Assembly (NCBI RefSeq): GCF_004138485.1
Contig: NZ_RYEV01000003.1
Span: 1 to 64,000, forward strand
Length of the DNA: 64,000 nt
Reading direction: 5' to 3'
From: Peristeroidobacter soli
GTDB lineage: Bacteria; Pseudomonadota; Gammaproteobacteria; Steroidobacterales; Steroidobacteraceae
Shown here piece by piece: positions 26,826 through 35,220 of this stretch. Under the pieces are notes generated by a model. The model worked only from the letters and a program-made list of their open reading frames with translations, was not told the origin of the DNA and did no database searches. The stretch's first letter is position 1, and each line of letters starts with the position of its first letter. The translations under genes were made by a program, and so were the position numbers.

Positions 26826-27365
26826 ATGTTAGGTGTAGGTCAAAAATTCCCGCAGTTCTCGCTGACCGGCGTGGTGTCGAACGATCTGAGCAATGCGTTC
26901 CAGCCGTTCGATTCGAACAGCAACAATGGCAAGTGGAAGATCGTGTTCTTCTGGCCGAAGGACTTCACCTTCGTGTGCCCGACCGAGATTGCCGCGTTCG
27001 GCAAGCTCAACAAGGAGTTCGCGGACCGTGACGCCGTCGTCTACGGCGTGAGCACCGATTCGGAGTTCGTGCACCTCGCCTGGCGCAAGGACAAGGAAGA
27101 GCTGCGCGATCTGCCGTTCCCGATGCTCTCGGACATCAAGCGCGAGCTGACCTCTGCGCTCGGCGTGCTCGACGCGGAAGCCGGTGTCGCCCAGCGCGCG
27201 ACGTACATCGTCGATCCGCAGGGCGTGATCCGCTTCGCTTACGTCACCGACCTGAGCGTCGGCCGCAACCCGCAGGAAGTCCTGCGCGTGCTCGATGCTC
27301 TGCAGACCGACGAGCTGTGCCCCTGCAACTGGAAGAAGGGCGAGGACACGCTGAAGGCTGCCTGA
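26826..27365 (+). CDS. ahpC: Alkyl hydroperoxide reductase, peroxiredoxin AhpC
   Basis: A 179-residue typical 2-Cys peroxiredoxin. Peroxidatic Cys51 lies in FVCPTE; the resolving region DELCPCNW has Cys165 and Cys167. The extra CPC arrangement is typical of AhpC proteins reduced by AhpD instead of AhpF, and ahpD is the next gene. AAGGAG lies seven bases before the ATG at 26826. It removes hydrogen peroxide and alkyl hydroperoxides. Expression is probably activated by the divergent OxyR. Confidence 0.93.
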   Translation: MLGVGQKFPQFSLTGVVSNDLSNAFQPFDSNSNNGKWKIVFFWPKDFTFVCPTEIAAFGKLNKEFADRDAVVYGVSTDSEFVHLAWRKDKEELRDLPFPMLSDIKRELTSALGVLDAEAGVAQRATYIVDPQGVIRFAYVTDLSVGRNPQEVLRVLDALQTDELCPCNWKKGEDTLKAA

Positions 27366-27396
27366 GCCTGACGCGAGTCGCTTGACGATCTCGATG

Positions 27397-27421
27397 CCGG
27401 CGCGGATTCATTCCGCGCCGG
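27397..27421 (+). other. Hairpin between ahpC and ahpD
   Basis: A perfect 10-bp stem (27397-27406 with 27412-27421) with a 5-base loop separates the two genes and is not followed by a T-run. It may stabilise the ahpC message or partly attenuate transcription so that AhpC exceeds AhpD. Confidence 0.5.
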
Positions 27422-27458
27422 TATCCCACGACGAAGCTCAATGTTGGAGGTTCAAGTA

Positions 27459-28016
27459 ATGTCTCTCGAAACGATCCGCGATCAGCTGCCGGACTACGCG
27501 CGCGATCTGAAGCTCAATCTCGGCAGTGTGCTTGCGCCCACCGGCGCCCCCGGTCTCACTGAAAAGCAGATCGCCGCAGTCGCCTTGTCGACCGCGATCG
27601 CCGCCCGCAACCCGCATCTCACGCTCGCGATCGAGTCGTGGGCCAGGCCGCACCTCGACGACGCGTACGTGAACGGCGCGCGAGCCGCGGCAGCCATCAT
27701 GGGCATGAACAACATCTATTACCGTTTCCTCCACCTGGTGGAAGACGGCGAGTATTCGACCATGCCGGCCCGGCTGCGCATGAACATCATCGGCAACCCG
27801 GGCATCGACAAGCTCGACTTCGAGTTGCTGTCGCTGGCGGTGTCGGCTGTCAACGGCTGCGGTATGTGCATCACCTCGCACGAGAAGAAGCTGCGTGAAG
27901 GTGGTATCAGCCGCGAGCAGATCCAGAGCGCGGTCCGGATCGCGTCGGTGATCCACGCCGTCGCCGGCGTACTGGAATATCACGCAGCCGAGGCTGCCGC
28001 TGCTGTGACCGTGTGA
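27459..28016 (+). CDS. ahpD: Alkylhydroperoxidase AhpD, AhpC reductant
   Basis: A 185-residue CMD-family enzyme. The catalytic set Glu122, Cys134-x-x-Cys137 and His141 (NGCGMCITSHE) matches the Glu-CxxC-His relay of mycobacterial AhpD. AhpD passes electrons from dihydrolipoamide systems to AhpC. The start at 27459 follows TTGGAGG; the frame's first Met six codons upstream lies before that site. It is transcribed with ahpC across the hairpin gap. Confidence 0.92.
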   Translation: MSLETIRDQLPDYARDLKLNLGSVLAPTGAPGLTEKQIAAVALSTAIAARNPHLTLAIESWARPHLDDAYVNGARAAAAIMGMNNIYYRFLHLVEDGEYSTMPARLRMNIIGNPGIDKLDFELLSLAVSAVNGCGMCITSHEKKLREGGISREQIQSAVRIASVIHAVAGVLEYHAAEAAAAVTV

Positions 28017-28026
28017 GAATCCGGGC

Positions 28027-28049
28027 ATGGCGGCTATACTTGCCGCCAT
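28027..28049. promoter_or_regulatory. Palindrome with a -10-like box at the NUDIX start
   Basis: Arms ATGGCGGC (28027-28034) and GCCGCCAT (28042-28049) are perfect complements. Between them TATACT (28035-28040) resembles a -10 box. Initiation about seven bases downstream would start the RNA at or next to the ATG at 28048, that is, a leaderless message. No good -35 is visible. Confidence 0.35.
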
Positions 28050-28506
28050 GTCCCCCCGCCCCACGAGATTGTCCGCCGGCGTGGTTGTGATTCGTGAGTC
28101 GCACGAGGGCTGGCTTTACCTGTTATTGCGGGCCTACAACCACTGGGATTTTCCCAAAGGTATGGTCGAGCCCGGCGAAGAGCCGCTTGCCGCCGCCATC
28201 CGCGAAGTGCGCGAAGAGACCCTGATCGAGGATCTGGAGTTCGCCTGGGGTGAGGTTTACACCCAGACCAATCCTTACAGCCGCGGCAAGGTCGCCCGCT
28301 ATTACCTGGCCAAGACCCGGACCGCCGAAGTGTCGCTGCCCGTGATCGAAGCGCTGGGTCGCGCCGAACATAACGAGTTTCGTTGGGTGGACCGGGCGCA
28401 AGCGATGCGATTGGTTTCGCCCCGGGTCGCCCCTATCATCGAGTGGGCGGATGGCTATATCGAGCCGCGCCAGAGCGCGTTGGATATCGGCGAGGCTTCC
28501 GGATAA
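28048..28506 (+). CDS. NUDIX hydrolase (diadenosine polyphosphatase-like)
   Basis: A 152-residue NUDIX protein. The box GMVEPGEEPLAAAIREVREE fits Gx5Ex7REUxEExGU closely, with a Thr where the box normally has Gly (REETL). The preceding NHWDFPKG strand is common in Ap4A-type enzymes of the MutT/MTH2 group. The domain starts at once after the chosen ATG. A start at 28027 adds seven residues and has no better ribosome-binding site. Its TAA is immediately followed by the ndh ATG. Confidence 0.75.
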   Translation: MSPRPTRLSAGVVVIRESHEGWLYLLLRAYNHWDFPKGMVEPGEEPLAAAIREVREETLIEDLEFAWGEVYTQTNPYSRGKVARYYLAKTRTAEVSLPVIEALGRAEHNEFRWVDRAQAMRLVSPRVAPIIEWADGYIEPRQSALDIGEASG

Positions 28507-29802
28507 ATGAGCGACAAAAAAGTCGTGGTCGTGGGTGCCGGGTTCGCCGGCTTGAATGCCGCGAAACGACTGGGCAACGTGCCTGGCATCGCCGTCACGG
28601 TGATCGATCGAGAGAATCATCACCTGTTCCAGCCGCTGCTGTATCAAGTCGCGATGGCCGCGCTCAGTCCGGCCGACATCGCCGCTCCCATCCGCAGCCT
28701 GCTCCACAAGTATCGAAACATCCGCGTCCTGAAGGCGACGGCGCAGAGCATCGACCCGGTCAATCGCAAAGTTGCGACCGATGTGGGCGACGTTCCCTAC
28801 GATTACCTGTTGCTCGGCTGCGGCGCGCAGCACGCCTACTTCGGGCACGAAGAATGGGAGCCGCACGCGCCCGGGCTCAAATCCTTGCCGCAAGCGACCG
28901 AGATCCGGCGCCGGGTGCTCGAGGCCTTCGAGATTGCCGAGCGCGAAGTGAATCCCGAGGAGCGGCGTCGGTATCTCACATTCATCGTCATCGGCGGCGG
29001 TCCGACGGGCGTCGAACTGGCGGGTGCCATCGGCGAGATGAGTCGTTTCACGCTGGATCGCGATTTCCGCAGCGTCGATCCGCGTCAGACGCGAGTGATT
29101 CTGGTCGAAGCCGGTCCGCGAATTCTCACCAGCTTCGATGACAAGCTTGCCTCTCGCGCGATGCGAGACCTGGAGTCATTGGGCGTGCAAGTCTGGACGG
29201 GCGCGCGCGTGACCGATGTGACTTCCGAGGGCGTCGTCATCGGCAACGACAAGATCGCGGCCGCGACGGTGCTATGGGCGGCGGGCGTTCGCGCCGCGGA
29301 TATCGGTCGCTCGCTCGGTGTGCCGCTAGATCCAGCGGGTCGAGTCATCACCAAGCCGGATTGCACGATCGAGGGGCATCCCGAAGTCTTTGTCATCGGC
29401 GACATGTCGAGTCGCGCCGGCTCGAATGGCCGACCGCTGCCAGGCGTCGCGCTGGTCGCCATGCAAGAGGGCGTCTTTGCGGCGGACATCATCAGGAAAG
29501 AAGTTCGCAGCAGTGCGCCGGTGACGCGGCCCGCCTTCAAGTATGTGGATCTCGGCCAGATGGCGACCATCGGTCGCAGCCGCGCCATCAGCGAATTTCG
29601 CGGCTGGAAGTTGACCGGCGTGCGGGCGTGGTGGTTCTGGCTGTTGGTGCACATCTACCGGCTGAGCGGCTTCCGGAACCGCTTGTCGGTGCTGGTGCAC
29701 TGGGCGTGGTCGTATATAACGTTCGAACGCGGCGCGCGCCTGATCGTCGCCAAGGACTGGCAGTCGTACCCCGATAAGAGCGCTAATCCCGAAAATTCTT
29801 GA
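28507..29802 (+). CDS. ndh: Type II NADH dehydrogenase (NDH-2)
   Basis: A 431-residue single-subunit respiratory NADH:quinone oxidoreductase. The FAD dinucleotide motif is GAGFAG (10-15), the NADH motif is GGGPTG (about 162-167), and the second FAD contact is VIGDMSS. A C-terminal amphipathic segment with many Trp/aromatic residues (WWFWLLVHIYRL) would attach it to the membrane. It feeds electrons to quinone without proton pumping. It is fused in operon with the NUDIX gene (no gap), and overlaps yajQ by 20 bases tail to tail. Confidence 0.85.
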   Translation: MSDKKVVVVGAGFAGLNAAKRLGNVPGIAVTVIDRENHHLFQPLLYQVAMAALSPADIAAPIRSLLHKYRNIRVLKATAQSIDPVNRKVATDVGDVPYDYLLLGCGAQHAYFGHEEWEPHAPGLKSLPQATEIRRRVLEAFEIAEREVNPEERRRYLTFIVIGGGPTGVELAGAIGEMSRFTLDRDFRSVDPRQTRVILVEAGPRILTSFDDKLASRAMRDLESLGVQVWTGARVTDVTSEGVVIGNDKIAAATVLWAAGVRAADIGRSLGVPLDPAGRVITKPDCTIEGHPEVFVIGDMSSRAGSNGRPLPGVALVAMQEGVFAADIIRKEVRSSAPVTRPAFKYVDLGQMATIGRSRAISEFRGWKLTGVRAWWFWLLVHIYRLSGFRNRLSVLVHWAWSYITFERGARLIVAKDWQSYPDKSANPENS

Positions 29803-30265
29803 ACTGCAGCGGCATGTCGAGCTTGGCGTTGCGCGCCAGCCGGATCACTTCCTGCAGATCGTCGCGGCTCTTGCCGGTCACGCGCACCTGCTTGTCCTGA
29901 ATCGCGGCCTGCACCTTCAGCTTTGAATCCTTGATCAGGCGCTGCAGCTTCTTGCCCAGCTCGCTCTCGATGCCCTCGCGCAAGGTGACGACCTGATGCG
30001 CGGTCTGGCCGAGGACCACCGGCGGATCGACCTTGGTGCAGGCAACGTCGATGCCGCGCTTGGACAGCTTGAGCATCAGGATGTCGAGCATCTGCTTGAC
30101 CTGAAACTCCGCCTTGGCGTGCAGAGTAACGACCAGCTCCTTCAACTCGTACTTCGCGTCGGTGCCCTTGAAGTCGAAACGCTGGCCGACCTCGCGATTG
30201 GCCTGGTCGACGGCATTGTTCACTTCGTGGGCATCGAGCTCGGAAACGATATCGAAGGATGGCAT
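29783..30265 (-). CDS. yajQ: YajQ-family nucleotide-binding protein
   Basis: A 160-residue protein with the whole YajQ fold: MPSFDIVSE start, EVNNAVDQANREVGQRFDFKG-type helix-strand and QDKQVRVTGKSRDDLQ near the C-terminus. YajQ proteins bind cyclic di-GMP in Xanthomonas and Pseudomonas and interact with LysR-type regulators there. This is notable because the same minus-strand run begins with a LysR gene. The ATG at 30265 was chosen since the longer open frame overlaps the MocA gene. Spacing to that gene is ten bases. Confidence 0.9.
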   Translation of the reverse strand: MPSFDIVSELDAHEVNNAVDQANREVGQRFDFKGTDAKYELKELVVTLHAKAEFQVKQMLDILMLKLSKRGIDVACTKVDPPVVLGQTAHQVVTLREGIESELGKKLQRLIKDSKLKVQAAIQDKQVRVTGKSRDDLQEVIRLARNAKLDMPLQFKNFRD

Positions 30266-30275
30266 GGGCAATTCT

Positions 30276-31331
30276 TCAGCGGCTGACCAGAGGCGCGGCG
30301 GGCTGCAGGTCGATGCGGCAACCCATGGCGCTGCTGGTGAGCGCGGCCTCGATGACCCGGATTGTGTCATACGCCTGCGCGGCTGACACGGGGACCGGCC
30401 GGTCGTGCTCGATGGCCTCTCGCATGGCTTCGTAGAACGACACCCAGCGGCCGGTCTCGGGCGTAATGATTTCACGCTGGCCGGTGTCGCCCTGAACCAG
30501 CGTGCCCCATTGCTCGGTGGGCTCGCTGCCGAAAAAGTGTTCGTCCGGCTCGACGCCCGCGCGCAACTGCGCCTCCTGTTGATCGAGGCCGGCTTTCAGG
30601 AACGACGCCCGCGAACCGTTGACGCGATAGCGATAGCCGCCGTCGGCGCACAGTAAGCTGACGCCGATCGTCATGCGCAACGAACCCTGGCCGAGCAGAA
30701 TCTCGAAACCGTCCACCGTCACGCTGTTGTCGCGCTGAGTGAAAACGTTGGCGTACAGCCATTCGGGCGCGCCGAACAGCATCAGCGTCTGATCGATCAG
30801 ATGCGTGCCCAGGTCATAGAGAATGCCGTTGCCCGGATCGTCACGATCGCGCCAGCGGTCGGTGACCTGCGGCCGGAAGCGGTCCCAGCGCGCATGGAAG
30901 GAATTGATCTTGCCCAGCCGCCCTTGTTCGAGCAGCTTCTTGATCGTCAGGAAATCGCTATCCCAGCGCCGGTTCTGAAACACCGACAGCTTGCGCTTGT
31001 ATTGCTGGGCCAGTTGCTCCAGCTCGCTGACTTCCGCGGTGGTTGGCGCAAGCGGCTTGTCGACGACCACGTGCTTGCCGGCACGCAAAGCCGCAGCTGC
31101 ATGCGCTACATGCATCGGACTTGGCGAGGCGATTGCGACCAGATCGATGTCCGTGCGCGCGAGCAGTTCATCGGCCGTGGCCAGCACATCGACGTCGCCG
31201 AGATATTCCTGTGCCGCCGCGGGCTTGCTGGTCACGACGGCCGGAATGGAAATGCCGGCGGCCCGCAGCAGCGGCGCATGAAAATACCGACCCGCGACGC
31301 CGAACCCGAGGATGCCTGCGCGTAGTGTCAT
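30276..31331 (-). CDS. Gfo/Idh/MocA family oxidoreductase
   Basis: A 351-residue NAD(P)-dependent oxidoreductase. The cofactor motif is GFGVAGR (9-15); the family's catalytic motif appears as DKPLAPTTAE (about 96-105), with an H-x-x-D-like pair in LGTHLIDQ. It resembles YdgJ/YhhX-type members, which oxidise or reduce sugar-like alcohols of unknown identity. It is fourth in a five-gene minus-strand run and only four bases from DUF3667. Confidence 0.82.
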   Translation of the reverse strand: MTLRAGILGFGVAGRYFHAPLLRAAGISIPAVVTSKPAAAQEYLGDVDVLATADELLARTDIDLVAIASPSPMHVAHAAAALRAGKHVVVDKPLAPTTAEVSELEQLAQQYKRKLSVFQNRRWDSDFLTIKKLLEQGRLGKINSFHARWDRFRPQVTDRWRDRDDPGNGILYDLGTHLIDQTLMLFGAPEWLYANVFTQRDNSVTVDGFEILLGQGSLRMTIGVSLLCADGGYRYRVNGSRASFLKAGLDQQEAQLRAGVEPDEHFFGSEPTEQWGTLVQGDTGQREIITPETGRWVSFYEAMREAIEHDRPVPVSAAQAYDTIRVIEAALTSSAMGCRIDLQPAAPLVSR

Positions 31332-31335
31332 TTCA

Positions 31336-32481
31336 TCAGCCTCGCATGCCGATCGCGACCAGGATCACGCCGAACATGGTGAGCACGAAGGAAATCATGA
31401 TGGTGAGCAGGAACAAGCGCACCCATGCACCGAAGCGCGAGACACCATAAGCCCCGCGCAACTGCTTATAAAGATGCAGCGGGGGCACGATGGCGATCGC
31501 CGTGCCCCAGATCCAGGCGCTCACGCCCAGCTCATACAGCAGCGTCACGACGGTGGCGAACAGCATCATGAAGCTGATCGAGTACGTGACGAAGATGGCG
31601 TGATCGTAGGCGTGAATGTCCCGGCGCCAGAAAAACAGCAGCCACATGAACGGCACGCTCAACGGAATCAGCGCCCATGAGAATTTGTAGCCCGTGGTTT
31701 TCAGCTTGTAGGCCAGCAGCGCGGGATTGTCGGTGGCCTGCTTGACCGCGCTCTTCAGCCGGCTCTCGGTGTCGTCGATCTTCTTGCCGACACCCGCCGG
31801 GTCCTGCGCCTCCGTCCTGGCCTGAGCTTTGGCTTGAGCTTCCTGCTCCTGCGCGAACTTGACCATGTCCTTCCAGTCGCCGCTGATCAGGGCCTTCTGC
31901 GCTTCGCGCGTGGCTTCCAGGCCGATGATGTCGTCCTGGATCTGCTTGCGCTGCTCGGCGGTCAGCTCGGACTCGGCCAGCTTTTCGCGCTGCGCTGCCA
32001 GTTGCCCGTCGATCTGCCCGATGTTCGACTGGATGTTTTCCTTGAACTGCTCCGCGACGCCCAGCGGATCGGCGCCTTCGATCTGGATCGAATCCTCGCT
32101 GGCGGTGAACGGAATCACCGCGAACATCAGGAACACGATGAACAGATACAGCGCCATGGGCGAGACGAACCGCGCGCGCTCGCCGTCGATATACCGGCGC
32201 GTCAGCCGCCCCGGACGAAACAGCAGCTCCGGAATGGTGTGCCAGACCTTGCCTTCGAAATGGAATACGCCATGCAGGATGTCGTGGCCCAGCGAGACCA
32301 GGCTGCGATGCAAGTGGGCGGGCTGGCCGCAGTTGGAGCAGTAGGCGCCCGTGACAGTCGCGCCACAGTTGCGACACGGACCGTGCTCGTGTTTCTTGGA
32401 TTCGCCCGCGGCGGGCTCGACGGCGCGAGCGATTACGCCGCCAGTGATGACATCCGCCGCCGCTTCGCTGTGCCCTTCCAT
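31336..32481 (-). CDS. DUF3667 zinc-ribbon membrane protein
   Basis: A 381-residue protein. An N-terminal zinc ribbon (CRNCG and CSNCGQ, about residues 37-53) precedes an amphipathic region (HDILHGVFHFEGKVWHTIPELLFRPGR-type), one membrane helix, a long coiled coil (about 135-240) and three to four more helices. The zinc ribbon plus the FRPGxLxxxYxxGxR motif identifies DUF3667. Its function is unknown; the family often sits in operons with unrelated genes. No good ribosome-binding site is visible in front of the ATG. Confidence 0.75.
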   Translation of the reverse strand: MEGHSEAAADVITGGVIARAVEPAAGESKKHEHGPCRNCGATVTGAYCSNCGQPAHLHRSLVSLGHDILHGVFHFEGKVWHTIPELLFRPGRLTRRYIDGERARFVSPMALYLFIVFLMFAVIPFTASEDSIQIEGADPLGVAEQFKENIQSNIGQIDGQLAAQREKLAESELTAEQRKQIQDDIIGLEATREAQKALISGDWKDMVKFAQEQEAQAKAQARTEAQDPAGVGKKIDDTESRLKSAVKQATDNPALLAYKLKTTGYKFSWALIPLSVPFMWLLFFWRRDIHAYDHAIFVTYSISFMMLFATVVTLLYELGVSAWIWGTAIAIVPPLHLYKQLRGAYGVSRFGAWVRLFLLTIMISFVLTMFGVILVAIGMRG

Positions 32482-32494
32482 GGACGCAAAAATA

Positions 32495-34165
32495 TCATGT
32501 TCTGTCGGTGCCGAACCGGACCCTGCCGTCCACCAGGGTGCCGAGCACCTTGGCGCGTGTGATCTGTTCTGGTGCGCAGGTGGTCAGGTCGGTATCCAGG
32601 ATCGTGAGGTCGGCCAGGTAGCCTGGCGCGATCAGGCCCAGCCGGTCTTCCTGGAAGCCGGCGTAGGCGTTGGTCGTTGTATACGCGGTCAATGCTTCCT
32701 GGACCGTGATCTTTTGTTCCGGCACCCAGCCGCTCGGATTCGCGCCGTCGATGGTCTGGCGAAGGACGGCCGCCGCGACGCCGAGCAATGGATCGATGGG
32801 CGCGACCGGCCAGTCCGATCCAAAGGTCACCTTCGCCCGGGCATCGAGCAGCGAGCGGATGGCCCACGAGGTGTGCAGACGTTCCGGTCCCAGCGGCTTG
32901 AGGGCCCAGCGACCGTCGTCGATAGCGTGATACGGCTGCATCGACGCGATGATGTTCAGCTTCGCGAAGCGCGGTACATCGCTCTCCAGCAGATGCTGGG
33001 CGTGCTCGATGCGGAAACGGCGATCGCGAGCGCCGTTCCTGGCAATCGCTTCCTCGAACATGCCGAGGACTTTGTCATTTCCTTCATCGCCGATGGCATG
33101 CACGGTGATGTGCAGACCGGCGGCATCGGCATCCAGGATCAGCTCGCGCAGCCGTTCCGGCGGCGTTCGATAGATGCCGTGATTCGCCGGGTCGTCCGCA
33201 TAGGGTTCGTGGAACACGGCGGTGCGCGATCCCAAGGAGCCATCGACCAGACCTTTCAGCGCGCCCCATCGCACCCAGTCGTCACCCCGACCTTCCGCTT
33301 TGACCAGCGCGTCGAGCTTGCGCCAGTCCTCGAGCGGCACGAAGGAATAAAAGCGCATGCCGATCCTGTTCGCCTGGCGCAGCCGGCGCAGCGACTCGTG
33401 CGTGACCCAATCGAGCTCGGTCACGTGAACCTGCGTGACACCTTTCGACAAGGCATGCGCGGTGCCGACGCCGATGGCCGCATCGATGTCCGCATCGCTC
33501 GGCTTCGGAATCGCCGGCTTCAGCAAGTCCTTGGCCTTGTCTTTGATCAGACCGGTGGGCTCGCCTTTCTGGTCACGGATGATCAAGCCGCCTTCGGGGT
33601 CGGGCGTGTTCCGATCGATGTGGGCCAGCTTCAGGGCGAGCGAATTCAACAACGCGACGTGCTGATCCAAACGGACCACGGCCACGGGCGTGGTTGGCGT
33701 GACGGCATCGATCCACTCACGCGAGGGCAGCTCACCGCCCCACATCTGCTCGTCCCAGTTACCGCCTTGCAGCCACTGCCCGGGCCGCAATGCCTTCGCC
33801 GACCTGGCGATTCGATCGATGAATTCTTCTTTGGTCTTTGCGGTCCGCAGCTCGGGCGCGCTGAGTCCAAACGACGCGCGCAGGAAATGTGTGTGATTGT
33901 CCATGAAGCCGGGCATCACGAACGCGCCACGCAGATCGACGATGCGCGTGCGCTTGCCGGTGAGCTTGCGAATGCGTTCGTTGTCGCCAACGACTGTGAC
34001 TCGATTGGCAGAGATGCCGATCGCACTGGCGAGCGGCACGTCGCGCTGACCGGTCCAGACCTTCGCATTCACATACGCCAGGTCGAGCGGCCGGTCGGCG
34101 GCGAAGAGCTCGCGCGCGGCGAACATCGCGCCCATGCCGGCCAGCAGTTCTCGTCGATTGATCAA
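32495..34165 (-). CDS. Exported YtcJ-type amidohydrolase (amidohydrolase family 3)
   Basis: A 556-residue metal-dependent hydrolase. The metal motif is GFMDNHTHF (about 85-93), with VHAIGDEGND (His, Asp) and FGSDWPV further on, which are the YtcJ/Amidohydro_3 landmarks. The N-terminus NRRELLAGMG plus a short hydrophobic stretch ending ELFA looks like a twin-arginine signal. The start is TTG at 34165, overlapping the LysR stop by four bases (TTGA). The substrate is probably an N-substituted amide or cyclic amide, but no sequence feature identifies it. Confidence 0.8.
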   Translation of the reverse strand: MINRRELLAGMGAMFAARELFAADRPLDLAYVNAKVWTGQRDVPLASAIGISANRVTVVGDNERIRKLTGKRTRIVDLRGAFVMPGFMDNHTHFLRASFGLSAPELRTAKTKEEFIDRIARSAKALRPGQWLQGGNWDEQMWGGELPSREWIDAVTPTTPVAVVRLDQHVALLNSLALKLAHIDRNTPDPEGGLIIRDQKGEPTGLIKDKAKDLLKPAIPKPSDADIDAAIGVGTAHALSKGVTQVHVTELDWVTHESLRRLRQANRIGMRFYSFVPLEDWRKLDALVKAEGRGDDWVRWGALKGLVDGSLGSRTAVFHEPYADDPANHGIYRTPPERLRELILDADAAGLHITVHAIGDEGNDKVLGMFEEAIARNGARDRRFRIEHAQHLLESDVPRFAKLNIIASMQPYHAIDDGRWALKPLGPERLHTSWAIRSLLDARAKVTFGSDWPVAPIDPLLGVAAAVLRQTIDGANPSGWVPEQKITVQEALTAYTTTNAYAGFQEDRLGLIAPGYLADLTILDTDLTTCAPEQITRAKVLGTLVDGRVRFGTDRT

Positions 34166-35121
34166 AGCACGTCTCCGGGCTGCGGCTGGCCATTGATGCT
34201 CGGGGCGAGCAGCTTGGCCTGCGCATCCAGCTCTTTTAGAAACAACTTGGCGGCGGGCGAGAGCGAGCGCGCAGCGTGAGTGACCACGCCGATGGAGCGC
34301 GCCACGGTGGGATTGCGCAGTTTGCGGTAAGCGAGCGTGGGTGAGTCGAGCTGCGCGAGCGTCAATCGACTGAGCGCGCTGATGCCCAGGCCAGCATTCA
34401 CCAGGCTGCCAATGGTCGTCGGCTGCTTGCAGTTGAACAAAGGTTCGGCGGCCACGCCGGCTTCATCCATTGCGCCATCGATCATCGCGCGCAAGCCCGT
34501 CTCGGGTGACAGGATCACGAACGCGCGAGTCGCAAACACGGACCAGTCGTGTTCTTCACGATGCGCCAGCATGTCGTCATTGCGACAGACCAGCACGACT
34601 TCATCACGCAACAGCGGGCGATAACGCAAGTCGCTGCTGATGGGCGGCGGCGTCGACAAACCGATGTCGGCGCGGCCTTCCAACACGGCCTTGTGCACCG
34701 GTCGGCCCACGTCTTCCCAAATCTGGATGCGCACGTCGGGCTGACGCTCGCGGAAGCTCACGATCGTGCTCGGCAACAGTAAGGCCGCGACTGATGGAAA
34801 GGCCGCGATCCGGACCACGCCCTGCCGGCCGGCGACGAAGTCGTCGAACTCGGCGAACACTTCCTGATATTCGTTCATGAGCCGGCGCGCCAGCGGCTCG
34901 AGGCGCTCGCCGGCCGGCGTCAGGCGCAGCTTGCGCGTGTCGCGGTCGAACAGGCGGGTGCCCAATTTGCCTTCGATCTGCTGGATGGTGCGGCTCAGCG
35001 CCGGCTGCGAGACCCCCAGCGCCTCGGCGGCATCGCCAAAGCTGCCGGTGTCCGCCAGCGTCAAAAAGGCCGAAAGCTGTTGGAGATTCAGGCGGGATTG
35101 CATCGAAGTGAACTGTTCCAT
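34162..35121 (-). CDS. LysR-family transcriptional regulator
   Basis: A 319-residue LysR regulator. The winged helix is at about 11-70 (FGDAAEALGVSQPALSRTIQQIE) and the rest is the type 2 periplasmic-binding-fold effector domain. It is divergent from the CoA-transferase/MFS/PQQ-dehydrogenase operon and translationally coupled to the amidohydrolase. It therefore probably controls both arms in response to their substrate. The start at 35121 was preferred because the longer frame opposes the CoA-transferase gene. MQSRLNL at 35103 is an alternative start. Confidence 0.85.
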   Translation of the reverse strand: MEQFTSMQSRLNLQQLSAFLTLADTGSFGDAAEALGVSQPALSRTIQQIEGKLGTRLFDRDTRKLRLTPAGERLEPLARRLMNEYQEVFAEFDDFVAGRQGVVRIAAFPSVAALLLPSTIVSFRERQPDVRIQIWEDVGRPVHKAVLEGRADIGLSTPPPISSDLRYRPLLRDEVVLVCRNDDMLAHREEHDWSVFATRAFVILSPETGLRAMIDGAMDEAGVAAEPLFNCKQPTTIGSLVNAGLGISALSRLTLAQLDSPTLAYRKLRNPTVARSIGVVTHAARSLSPAAKLFLKELDAQAKLLAPSINGQPQPGDVL

Positions 35122-35157
35122 GGCGCCTCCCGCATCGGCAATAGATTTCAGCCCGGC

Positions 35158-35165
35158 TATGCATA
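35158..35165. promoter_or_regulatory. AT-rich palindrome in the divergent LysR/CoA-transferase region
   Basis: TATGCATA sits in a local AT-rich island of an otherwise GC-rich 99-base divergent gap. It is a possible overlapping -10 or LysR (T-N11-A) contact region. The evidence is positional only. Confidence 0.3.
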
Positions 35166-35220
35166 AATAACCATGGCCACATGGCTGCGTCGGGCGGTCG
35201 CCGCCGTATGCTCCGGCCCC

